Shown here: positions 1 to 5,515 of the stretch, piece by piece
Layout: each line of letters opens with the position of its first letter
How positions within the stretch are numbered: the first letter of the stretch is position 1
NCBI GenBank assembly: GCA_003486645.1
Contig: DNGI01000511.1
Coordinates: forward strand, 1-8,388
DNA from: Cyanobacteria bacterium UBA11370
Lineage (GTDB): Bacteria > Cyanobacteriota > Cyanobacteriia > Cyanobacteriales > Coleofasciculaceae
DNA: 8,388 nucleotides
Direction of reading: 5' to 3'
The notes under the pieces: model-generated
The model's input: the letters and a program-made list of their open reading frames with translations, nothing else
Told to the model about the DNA's origin: nothing
The model's database searches: none
Made by a program: the position numbers and the translations under genes

Positions 1-1
1 C

Positions 2-34
2 GCTTCCCCCGCTCCCCCAGCTCCCCCAGCTCCC
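2..34. repeat. C-rich 9-bp tandem repeat at the window edge
   Basis: About 3.6 copies of the 9-mer GCTCCCCCA, the first copy being GCTTCCCCC. It lies just past the stop of the FHA gene. Pyrimidine-rich tandem runs of this kind are common between cyanobacterial genes. No coding or terminator signal is visible in it. Confidence 0.75.
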
Positions 35-48
35 AACTCAATAATCAA

Positions 49-528
49 CTAGTCCTCAATCCCATCGGAGTTATAGTCCTCAATCCCATCTGAGTTATTC
101 TGCCGTACTCTGTAGTACACTGCTCGGACTTGAGGACCAAACACAATCTCTTCCTCATTTTGCAACTCATAGCTTTGTAGCTTTTTCCCATTAATTAATA
201 AACCATTGGCACTCAACTGACCCTCCAGGGTACCATCTACAATTCGATACGAGTCAGTACCATCCTCATGATGCACCCGTACCAACGTGGCATGGTGGCG
301 CGATACAAACTGGGAGAACAGACGAATATCACAATCTCGGTCTCTCCCTATCGAATAAACTTCACTATCCAGAACAAACCGATGTCGTCCTCGTTCGTCT
401 TGAACAATCAATAAATGACCATCATTAGGTTCTGGAGTATCCACACCCACAGAGGTGTTGGGTGGAAGATTGGCGGAGGATTGAGAATCTGGAGAGGGTT
501 CTACTGGCAGCATCTCAAGTTTCGTCAA
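49..528 (-). CDS. FHA domain-containing protein
   Basis: A small cytoplasmic protein of 159 residues with one forkhead-associated domain, the fold that binds phosphothreonine peptides. The first 37 or so residues are a Pro/Ser/Asn-rich flexible leader. The FHA core covers about 38-140 and has the diagnostic residues: G61-R62 (YSIGRDRDCDI), S77-R78-H79 (VSRHHA) and N108-G109 before a second NG. The phosphopeptide-binding residues are therefore all present, so it is probably a working reader of Ser/Thr phosphorylation. There is no signal peptide or membrane segment. The C-terminus is an acidic duplicated octapeptide, NNSDGIED then YNSDGIED. The start used here is TTG; an ATG five codons downstream (511-513) would give 154 residues, and neither has a clear Shine-Dalgarno sequence. 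It lies 55 bp downstream of the MoxR ATPase gene on the same strand with no terminator between, so I infer co-transcription and a role in the same process. The domain call is firm; the role is inferred. Confidence 0.9.
   Translation of the reverse strand: MTKLEMLPVEPSPDSQSSANLPPNTSVGVDTPEPNDGHLLIVQDERGRHRFVLDSEVYSIGRDRDCDIRLFSQFVSRHHATLVRVHHEDGTDSYRIVDGTLEGQLSANGLLINGKKLQSYELQNEEEIVFGPQVRAVYYRVRQNNSDGIEDYNSDGIED
51..98 (-). repeat. 24-bp in-frame tandem duplication in the FHA gene
   Basis: Two adjacent 24-bp copies (51-74 and 75-98) differ at one base (67 g versus 91 t). The unit is a multiple of three, so it adds one copy of an acidic octapeptide to the C-terminus of the FHA protein. The near-identity suggests a recent slippage duplication. 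Confidence 0.9.
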
Positions 529-583
529 AAATCATTGGTAGTGCTAGAGACGTGAACAGCATTAAAGATTATCCCTAACTGTT

Positions 584-1708
584 TTATCCTACTTCCCGGC
601 AAGCGCGATAGAGTTCTCTCCAGCCTTCCCGTTCTTTAACAACTGTCTCCAAATACTCTTTCCAGACTAGCGTATCTTGTACGGGGTCTTTCACGACTGC
701 ACCCATTAAACCAGAGGCAATATCCTCCGCACCCAGTCGTCCATCCCCAAAATGCGCTGCTAGGGCTAAACCACTATTGACAACCGAAATCGCCTCAGCG
801 GTGCTAAGAGTACTAGTTGGAGATTTTATCTTGGTTTTACCATCTTCTGTGACACCATTTCGCAGTTCCCGGAAAATTGTAACAACACGACGCACTTCCT
901 CTAACGCTGGTGCTTCCGCTGGCAGTTCCAAGGCGCGTCCTAAGCTTTCTACCCGACGCTGGACGATTTCGACTTCTTCGTCTACCGTTTTGGGTAGGGG
1001 CAGAACCACGGTATTAAAGCGGCGTTTGAGGGCAGATGAAAGGTCATTCACACCCTTATCGCGGTCATTGGCTGTAGCAATAATATTAAATCCTTTGATG
1101 GCTTGGACTTGTTCTCCCAACTCCGGAATGGGCAACATCTTCTCAGAAAGAATAGTAATTAGAGTATCCTGAACATCAGCAGGAATTCGGGTTAATTCTT
1201 CTACACGGGCAATTTTGCCATCATTCATCGCCCGCATTAAGGGACTCGCAACTAACGCATCCATAGAGGGACCATCTGCGAGTAATCGGGCATAGTTCCA
1301 ACCATAACGAATTGATTCTTCACTCGTGCCTGCTGTGCCTTGAATTAATAAGGTGGAGTCACCAGAAATTGCCGCTGTTAAGTGTTCCGATACCCAGGAT
1401 TTTGCTGTACCTGGAACTCCCAGTAATAGTAAAGCACGGTCTGTCGTTAGGGTCGCAACCGCAATTTCAATAATTCTGCGATCGCCTATATATTTGGGCG
1501 ATATTACAAAACCATTGTCTAGTTTACCGCCTAGTAAATAAATTGTTACTGCCCAAGGTGATAAGTTCCAGTTTTGGGGACGTTGGCGTTTATCAAGGTT
1601 TGCCAGTACTTCTAGTTCTTCGGCAAACTGTTGTTCAGCTTGTTCTCGCAAGAGGGAGTTTTGAGTTTTTGGTTTTGGGTTTTGAGTTTTAGATTTTTTA
1701 CTATTCAT
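584..1708 (-). CDS. MoxR-family AAA+ ATPase, YehL type
   Basis: A 374-residue AAA+ ATPase of the MoxR clade. Family members are thought to act as chaperone-like remodelling motors, usually with a VWA-domain partner. Walker A is GVPGTAKS at 97-104. The Walker B region is ARVEELTR at 167-174, with Glu-Glu where Asp-Glu is usual. Sensor 1 is in IIATAND (N214) and the arginine-finger region is KRRFN (228-232). The C-terminal lid contains STLSTAEAI near 299-307, without the sensor-2 arginine seen in classic MoxR proteins. These features and the C-terminal LEYLxxVVKxREGW-like segment fit the YehL subgroup as I know it. The first 18 residues (MNSKKSKTQNPKPKTQNS) are encoded by a heptamer tandem repeat, and family-like sequence starts at about residue 19. 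A TTG at 1649-1651 is therefore a possible true start. The FHA gene follows after 55 bp. The DUF5691 gene, its usual module partner, is upstream on the same strand but separated by the antisense Uma2 gene. Family call sure; cellular function unknown. Confidence 0.93.
   Translation of the reverse strand: MNSKKSKTQNPKPKTQNSLLREQAEQQFAEELEVLANLDKRQRPQNWNLSPWAVTIYLLGGKLDNGFVISPKYIGDRRIIEIAVATLTTDRALLLLGVPGTAKSWVSEHLTAAISGDSTLLIQGTAGTSEESIRYGWNYARLLADGPSMDALVASPLMRAMNDGKIARVEELTRIPADVQDTLITILSEKMLPIPELGEQVQAIKGFNIIATANDRDKGVNDLSSALKRRFNTVVLPLPKTVDEEVEIVQRRVESLGRALELPAEAPALEEVRRVVTIFRELRNGVTEDGKTKIKSPTSTLSTAEAISVVNSGLALAAHFGDGRLGAEDIASGLMGAVVKDPVQDTLVWKEYLETVVKEREGWRELYRACREVG
1656..1690. repeat. 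Heptameric tandem repeat (5 x 7 bp) at the start of the MoxR gene
   Basis: Five consecutive 7-mers on the plus strand: gagtttt, gagtttt, tggtttt, gggtttt, gagtttt. This is a short tandemly repeated repetitive (STRR-like) sequence of the type common between cyanobacterial genes. It is unusual here because it falls inside the annotated reading frame and encodes the KTQNPKPKTQN low-complexity leader. Confidence 0.85.
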
Positions 1709-1740
1709 TGTTTTTTTGCGAGGCTAACAACTTGATTTTT

Positions 1741-1769
1741 TTGACAATTCTAATAAATAGATGTATGAT
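1741..1769 (+). promoter_or_regulatory. Sigma-70-type promoter for the Uma2 gene
   Basis: A consensus -35 box TTGACA (1741-1746) is followed, after exactly 17 bp, by a near-consensus -10 box TATGAT (1764-1769). Transcription would start near 1776, leaving a 5' leader of roughly 95 nt before the ATG at 1873. It is the best promoter match I found in the window. Prediction from sequence only. Confidence 0.7.
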
Positions 1770-1796
1770 TATAGCTCAATAGCTATTAATATTTAA
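1768..1796 (-). promoter_or_regulatory. Possible divergent promoter for the MoxR-FHA genes
   Basis: Read on the minus strand, a perfect -10 box TATAAT occupies 1773-1768. The element 17 bp upstream is TTAAAT (1796-1791), a poor -35. A start near 1761 would give a leader of about 50 nt to the ATG at 1708. The -10 box shares two base pairs with the -10 of the plus-strand promoter, so the two could not be fully occupied together. The weak -35 suggests dependence on an activator, or that this is not the real promoter. Confidence 0.4.
1771..1786. promoter_or_regulatory. Perfect dyad at the divergent promoters, candidate operator
   Basis: ATAGCT, a 4-bp spacer (CAAT), then AGCTAT: a perfect inverted repeat with 6-bp arms. 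It covers the predicted start of the plus-strand promoter and the region just upstream of the minus-strand -10. A regulator bound here could control both directions. The arms are short and AT-rich, so chance occurrence is possible. Confidence 0.3.
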
Positions 1797-1872
1797 CCAA
1801 TCAAACTTTACCACATTTTCGGGCTATTCTTGACCAATATTTCTTAACTTTCAACAAGTCTGCGGGAAGAAA

Positions 1873-2511
1873 ATGCTATTAGAACTCAAGCGGATTGCGG
1901 TGCCACCAGGACAACGGGTACTGCTACATGATGTAAGTTGGCAGGAATTTGAAACGATTTTGGGGGAGTTAGGAGAACACCGTGCTGCTCGAATTGCTTA
2001 TGATAATGGAATATTAGAGATTATGACTCCCCTGCCAGATCACGAACGCACTAAAGAAACTATTAGCGATTTTGTGAAAGCACTCCTGGAAGAGTTAGAT
2101 ATTGAATTTTGTCCCTTGGGTTCGACAACATTCAAAAATCAGGAGATGAGTAAAGGGATAGAACCTGACAATTGTTTTTATATCAAAAATGAAGCTATAG
2201 TTCGAGGAAAAGACCGAATTGATTTAACGGTAGATCCACCTCCCGATTTAGCCTTAGAAATTGATGTAACCTCTCGCACCCATCCCAATATTTATGAGGC
2301 ATTAGGGGTTCCTGAACTTTGGCGGTTTGAAAAAGGGAAGCTGCAAATTAATCTATTGCAAAATGGCAACTATGTTGTGTCTGATACTAGCCTTAATTTT
2401 CTGAATTTACCTCTAGTTGAGGTTATTCCCCAATTTCTTAGTCAGAGCAAAATGCTGGGCAGAAATAAGGTAATGAAAGCGTTTAGATGTTGGGTAAGGG
2501 AGCAACTTTAG
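1873..2511 (+). CDS. Uma2 family (DUF820) putative endonuclease
   Basis: A 212-residue protein of the Uma2/DUF820 family, a PD-(D/E)xK nuclease-fold group found in very many copies in cyanobacteria; cellular role largely unknown. Matching features in order: an N-terminal SWQEFETIL helix (22-30), IAYDNGILEIMTP (41-53), DHERTK (56-61), the first acidic motif GIEPDN with P98-D99, the core strand PDLALEIDVTS (124-134) with D125 and E129, and the family's closing block YEALGVPELWRF (141-152). R135 follows that core strand where I would expect a lysine in many relatives. Length is normal for the family and the frame is intact. It is the only plus-strand gene, starts 164 bp from the divergent MoxR gene, has a strong promoter of its own, and ends 49 bp from the convergent DUF5691 gene. 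It may be an independent, mobile-like insertion in the module. Family call confident; activity and target unknown. Confidence 0.9.
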   Translation: MLLELKRIAVPPGQRVLLHDVSWQEFETILGELGEHRAARIAYDNGILEIMTPLPDHERTKETISDFVKALLEELDIEFCPLGSTTFKNQEMSKGIEPDNCFYIKNEAIVRGKDRIDLTVDPPPDLALEIDVTSRTHPNIYEALGVPELWRFEKGKLQINLLQNGNYVVSDTSLNFLNLPLVEVIPQFLSQSKMLGRNKVMKAFRCWVREQL

Positions 2512-2527
2512 ATTTTGAATTTTAGAT
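2507..2527. repeat. Heptamer triplet spanning the Uma2 stop codon
   Basis: Three 7-mers, tttagat, tttgaat, tttagat, the first containing the TAG stop of the Uma2 gene. The motif TTTTGAATT (2513-2521) is also the inverted complement of AATTCAAAA at 2558-2566, which overlaps the stop of the convergent DUF5691 gene. The 36-bp gap between the arms makes an efficient terminator doubtful. Confidence 0.55.
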
Positions 2528-2560
2528 TGTACGGTGTAAGGTTGAATTGGTACTCATAAT

Positions 2561-4105
2561 TCAAAACTCTCTCAACATTTCTTGACGGAAATTCAACAAG
2601 GCTAATACTTCATCAATTGCTTCTATCCAATAAGAGGCTAAAGAAGACCCCTCTGGTACTATAGTAGGTAAACTAGCTGATAATTCTGGTATTAACGAAA
2701 GATTCATCGAATAGCCAAACTCTATCAAAGCGGAACGAAGTGACCAATCATAGGGATTTTCAGTATTAGCAAGATAGCGTTTCACACCCTCAATCACAAC
2801 ACGAGTCAGTTCTGCACTCCACGGATAACGGCAATGAGAAAGTAAAGAAAATGCGGGGTGTTTGCTATCAAAGGGTGTACGGTTAGACTGCAAAAGCTTA
2901 AGAAAAAAAGCATCTCGTTGTTCCGGAGACAGGACACCCATTAATCCCTGAATTAATTGATTCTGTGGCATCAAATAACCGTTAAACTGATCGTGAACTG
3001 AGCATAACACTTCTGCCCATTCAGGATTTTTTTGTCGCACCGCCGCAACTGCCCATCCATCGAATAAGGTGCGATCGCATTCACTTCGCTTGGCAGCTTG
3101 AAGCCATTCAACAGGTGATTCTTGATTAATTTCATGCCACATCGATAGGGGTGTCGCAGCTACCATTTGTAATAGCGTCCAGTCTTTTTCTCCGAGTAAA
3201 CGAGGTGGCTGTTTTAAATCAATCCCATCTCTAACGATATTTTCATTACTAAACTCTGTAAACATGAAATCAATATGCAGCCGATTGCGTTTCTGTTTGA
3301 GAATTAAGGAGGAACGAACTCGTTCAACCATACGCTGACACAATCGTGATTCGGGTAATTGTGCTAATAATTCAGCCGCTTTATATCGTACCTCTTTACG
3401 GCGGTCATCTAATGCCGCTTCTAAAAAAGGTTCATCTTCTATACTCAAACCCGTTTGAAATGTTTCGATAAACGCTAATCGTTCATCCGACTTTTCTTGC
3501 CCCCAAACCCCTACCAACCGTTCTCGTGCAGCGGCAGGATCTTGAGTACGCAGGTGTTGTAATAGGAGTTGCCGTGCCTTCAAACTCCCCGTTTTCCAAG
3601 TTTCTTCGCTATCTTCACCAATGACATAATCCCAGTCCGAATTCTGTGCCGCTAACCACCGTCCGCGCTTACCTAAAACGGCTAAAATAGCAGGGCGTAA
3701 TTGACGTGAAGTTCGTCCTAATTCTAATAGTTCGGGTAAGCAATAATCAGGAACACATTGTTTTGCGGTAGCGGCGGCAGCTAACCATTCTGGTAAGAGT
3801 TTTTCCCGTTCTTTAGATAGCATTAATTTGAGATGTTGAGCCGCACGGGTACTACAAGTTAGATTAGTATCGGGTGGACAGGGTTCGAGTAGGGGTTGGT
3901 TATTTGTAATAGGTGATTGTCCGGCACGTTGATAGAGAGAAATGGCGGCTACTGCGCTGAGTAACTTGCCTTCTGGATCAGTATTATTCAGATGAGATAA
4001 TAACTCATTTAAGGGGTTAGGTGATGACGTTAAGGTTAAGGGTTGCCGTTCCGTACCCACTAATGCTGTTCTGATTACATCTTGCCAAATTGATGAGTGA
4101 TTCAT
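2561..4105 (-). CDS. DUF5691 family protein (partner of YehL-type MoxR ATPases)
   Basis: A 514-residue soluble protein, mostly alpha-helical, without signal peptide or membrane segments. I assign it to DUF5691 from the N-terminal block WQDVIRTALVGTERQPL (7-23), the central KRGRWLAAQNSDWDYV (146-161) and its position beside a YehL-type MoxR gene. A HEAT-like helical repeat is visible around 206-253 (SDERLAFIETF to DDRRKEVRYKAAELLAQLPES), followed by a conserved-looking WTLLQMVAATPLSMW segment (309-323). This architecture suggests a scaffold or adaptor rather than an enzyme; I see no catalytic motif. Members of this family sit with SWIM zinc-finger, MoxR, DUF5682 and VWA genes elsewhere. Here the next gene upstream is an ABC permease, so no SWIM gene is adjacent. 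The sequence before the ATG is pyrimidine-rich on the coding strand and shows no Shine-Dalgarno sequence. Family call fairly sure; function unknown. Confidence 0.82.
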   Translation of the reverse strand: MNHSSIWQDVIRTALVGTERQPLTLTSSPNPLNELLSHLNNTDPEGKLLSAVAAISLYQRAGQSPITNNQPLLEPCPPDTNLTCSTRAAQHLKLMLSKEREKLLPEWLAAAATAKQCVPDYCLPELLELGRTSRQLRPAILAVLGKRGRWLAAQNSDWDYVIGEDSEETWKTGSLKARQLLLQHLRTQDPAAARERLVGVWGQEKSDERLAFIETFQTGLSIEDEPFLEAALDDRRKEVRYKAAELLAQLPESRLCQRMVERVRSSLILKQKRNRLHIDFMFTEFSNENIVRDGIDLKQPPRLLGEKDWTLLQMVAATPLSMWHEINQESPVEWLQAAKRSECDRTLFDGWAVAAVRQKNPEWAEVLCSVHDQFNGYLMPQNQLIQGLMGVLSPEQRDAFFLKLLQSNRTPFDSKHPAFSLLSHCRYPWSAELTRVVIEGVKRYLANTENPYDWSLRSALIEFGYSMNLSLIPELSASLPTIVPEGSSLASYWIEAIDEVLALLNFRQEMLREF

Positions 4106-4115
4106 GGGAAATGTG

Positions 4116-4144
4116 GGGAGAGGGGGAGATAGGGAGAGGGGGAG
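4116..4144. repeat. G-rich 16-bp-period repeat upstream of the DUF5691 gene
   Basis: The 13-mer GGGAGAGGGGGAG occurs at 4116-4128 and again at 4132-4144. It lies just upstream of the DUF5691 start, so the transcript leader would be CU-rich. This is a purine/pyrimidine-biased repeat of a kind common between cyanobacterial genes; no function is evident. Confidence 0.65.
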
Positions 4145-4212
4145 GTTTTTAGGGGAAAGTTCCCTAAGTGAATAATATAAAATTTAAATGAACACCAGCT
4201 TATGATGATTAC

Positions 4213-5220
4213 TTAATATTTAATTCTAGGATCTAAGAGAGCGTAAGAAATATCAACTAATAGATTTATTAGAACGAAAGATACAGAGACGAAAACTACT
4301 CCACCCTGTACAACTGGATAGTCCCGTGCCAAAATTCCTTCATAAATCCATGAACCAATTCCAGGCCATGAGAAAATTGTTTCTGTCAGAATTGCACCAC
4401 CTAGAAGTGTGCCGAATTGCAAGCCAATAATAGTAACAACGGGTAATAGAGCATTTTTTAGGGCGTGTTTTAAAATAACCCACCGTTCAGGAACTCCTTT
4501 CGCTCTTGCCGTGCGGATATAATCTTGGGAGAGGACTTCTAGCATAGCAGAACGGGTAATCCGAGCCAATATTGCTAGAGGGATTGTGCCTAATGTTAGG
4601 GCGGGTAAAATTAGGTGACAGAGGACATCTTGTAATAGTTTAATATTAAACTGTAGTAAGGCATCTAGTACATAAAAACCTGTAATCGGTTGGAAATTTA
4701 ATCCTGTTTCAATACTAATTCTTCCACTCGGAGGCAACCAGTTTAGGTTAACTGCAAATAGGTAGATTAGCAATAATCCTAGCCAATAAACTGGCATAGA
4801 AACACCAACTAAAGAACCGATAGTACTCAAATTATCGGCTAGCTGATTTTTGCGAACGGCTGCCAAAACGCCGATGGGAATTCCTAGGGCGATCGCCACA
4901 ATTATCGCTGCTACCGATAACTCAAATGTAGCAGGCCAACGAGTTCTAATTTCATCGATAATGGGAATACCACTGATAATACTCGTACCGAAATCGAAGC
5001 GGACTAAATTCCACAGAAATGTCAAATATTGTAGCGGTAAGGGTTGGTTTAATCCCAGTTGTTCTCTTAATGCGGCAACTTGTTCGGGTGTAGCTCGTTC
5101 TCCTAAAATTATAACCGCTGGATCGCCAGGAATTAAGTGCAAAAGAGTAAAGACTAATAGTGTAATTCCTAATAAAACTGGGAGCAAGTTGATTAGGCGT
5201 TTTCCAATATACTGAACCAT
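4213..5220 (-). CDS. ABC transporter permease, OppB/DppB (peptide/nickel) family
   Basis: A 335-residue inner-membrane permease of a peptide-type ABC importer. The N-terminus is typical of DppB/OppB: a first membrane helix (about 9-29) followed by HLIPGDPA (28-35) and the periplasmic segment ATPEQVAALREQLGLNQPL (43-61). Further membrane helices lie near 100-122, 133-156, 198-219, 258-280 and 305-328, giving six in all. The EAA loop that docks on the ATPase is at about 234-260, with the key run RTARAKGVPERWVILKHAL. The end LLDPRIKY is also characteristic. Length is normal and the frame intact. No binding protein, second permease or ATPase lies beside it, so the rest of the importer is presumably encoded elsewhere, as often seen in cyanobacteria. 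Substrate cannot be read from sequence: di/oligopeptides, glutathione and nickel are all possible. A 14-bp tandem repeat sits directly before the start codon and I see no clear Shine-Dalgarno sequence. Confidence 0.93.
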   Translation of the reverse strand: MVQYIGKRLINLLPVLLGITLLVFTLLHLIPGDPAVIILGERATPEQVAALREQLGLNQPLPLQYLTFLWNLVRFDFGTSIISGIPIIDEIRTRWPATFELSVAAIIVAIALGIPIGVLAAVRKNQLADNLSTIGSLVGVSMPVYWLGLLLIYLFAVNLNWLPPSGRISIETGLNFQPITGFYVLDALLQFNIKLLQDVLCHLILPALTLGTIPLAILARITRSAMLEVLSQDYIRTARAKGVPERWVILKHALKNALLPVVTIIGLQFGTLLGGAILTETIFSWPGIGSWIYEGILARDYPVVQGGVVFVSVSFVLINLLVDISYALLDPRIKY

Positions 5221-5226
5221 TGGTTG

Positions 5227-5280
5227 TTGGTTGTTAGTTGTTGGTTGTTAGTTGTTGGTTGTTAGTTGTTGGTTGTTAGT
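5227..5280. repeat. 14-bp (2 x 7) tandem repeat before the ABC permease
   Basis: The unit TTGGTTGTTAGTTG is present in three full copies plus 12 of 14 bases of a fourth, preceded by a half-unit TTGGTTG at 5220-5226 that reaches into the start codon of the permease. The copies are identical. Each unit is two related heptamers, so it belongs to the STRR class of cyanobacterial repeats. Identical copies imply copy number is prone to slippage. Confidence 0.95.
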
Positions 5281-5290
5281 CATTGTCGAG

Positions 5291-5410
5291 TCACGAAATC
5301 TCCCAACGCTCTATATCCCAAGGAGGCTTGATTCCCATGATTAATGTAAAAAAGTAACACGAATCGAGAAATATAGCAGTAGACACATCGATTAGGGCAA
5401 AGGAATTGTT
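5291..5410 (-). other. Protein-like open stretch without a start, possible gene remnant or repeat body
   Basis: Read on the minus strand from 5410, this frame is open for 39 codons to a TGA at 5291-5293. It reads like protein: FALIDVSTAIFLDSC, then YFFTLIMGIKPPWDIERW. The only ATG is at 5336-5338, giving just 15 residues with no Shine-Dalgarno sequence. The frame runs on unbroken through the neighbouring palindrome. It could be a degraded gene end, part of a dispersed element, or chance. Confidence 0.25.
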
Positions 5411-5439
5411 GTAGAGACGTTCCGGCGGAACGTCTCTAC
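5411..5439. repeat. 29-bp perfect palindrome, dispersed GTAGAGACGTTCC-type repeat
   Basis: The left arm GTAGAGACGTTCCG and right arm CGGAACGTCTCTAC are exact complements around a single central G. Palindromes beginning GTAGAGACGTT are, to my knowledge, dispersed in many copies through genomes of filamentous cyanobacteria. As RNA it would form a very stable hairpin, but no T-run follows on either strand, so it is not a standard terminator. Confidence 0.9.
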
Positions 5440-5486
5440 CATTGGTTGTAAAAAGGGATTTGTCAACCGGATTTGTATAATAAAAA

Positions 5487-5515
5487 TAACCCTATTGCTT
5501 ACGCCATAGGGGTTA
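5487..5515 (-). terminator. Possible rho-independent terminator after the YlqD gene
   Basis: On the minus strand TAACCCCTAT pairs with ATAGGGTTA (one bulged base, 10-nt loop) and is followed by TTTTTATTATA. It lies about 110 bp past the stop of the YlqD gene and is oriented to end that transcript. The stem is moderate and the T-run is interrupted, so this is a weak call; it may instead be part of a dispersed repeat. Confidence 0.35.

Noticed and set aside
777..1172. 131-codon plus-strand open frame
   Set aside because: It lies entirely antisense to the MoxR gene, has Ser/Arg-rich composition typical of a reverse shadow, and shows no domain.
1353..1541. 62-codon plus-strand open frame
   Set aside because: Antisense to the MoxR ATPase core; no recognisable motif and no ribosome site.
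4149..4167. Hairpin TTAGGG...CCCTAA between the permease and DUF5691 genes as a terminator
   Set aside because: On the minus strand the stem is followed by A residues rather than T residues, and on the plus strand there is no gene to terminate. It may be only a small inverted repeat.
4850..5215. 121-codon plus-strand open frame
   Set aside because: Antisense shadow of the ABC permease; the opposite frame has full family motifs and membrane helices.
5227..5280. CRISPR array
   Set aside because: The 14-bp units are contiguous with no spacers, so this is a simple tandem repeat.
5336..5465. Promoter for the permease using the TTGACA on the minus strand near 5459-5464
   Set aside because: The hexamer 17 bp downstream is AATGGT, not a -10 box, and other candidates in the spacer match poorly.
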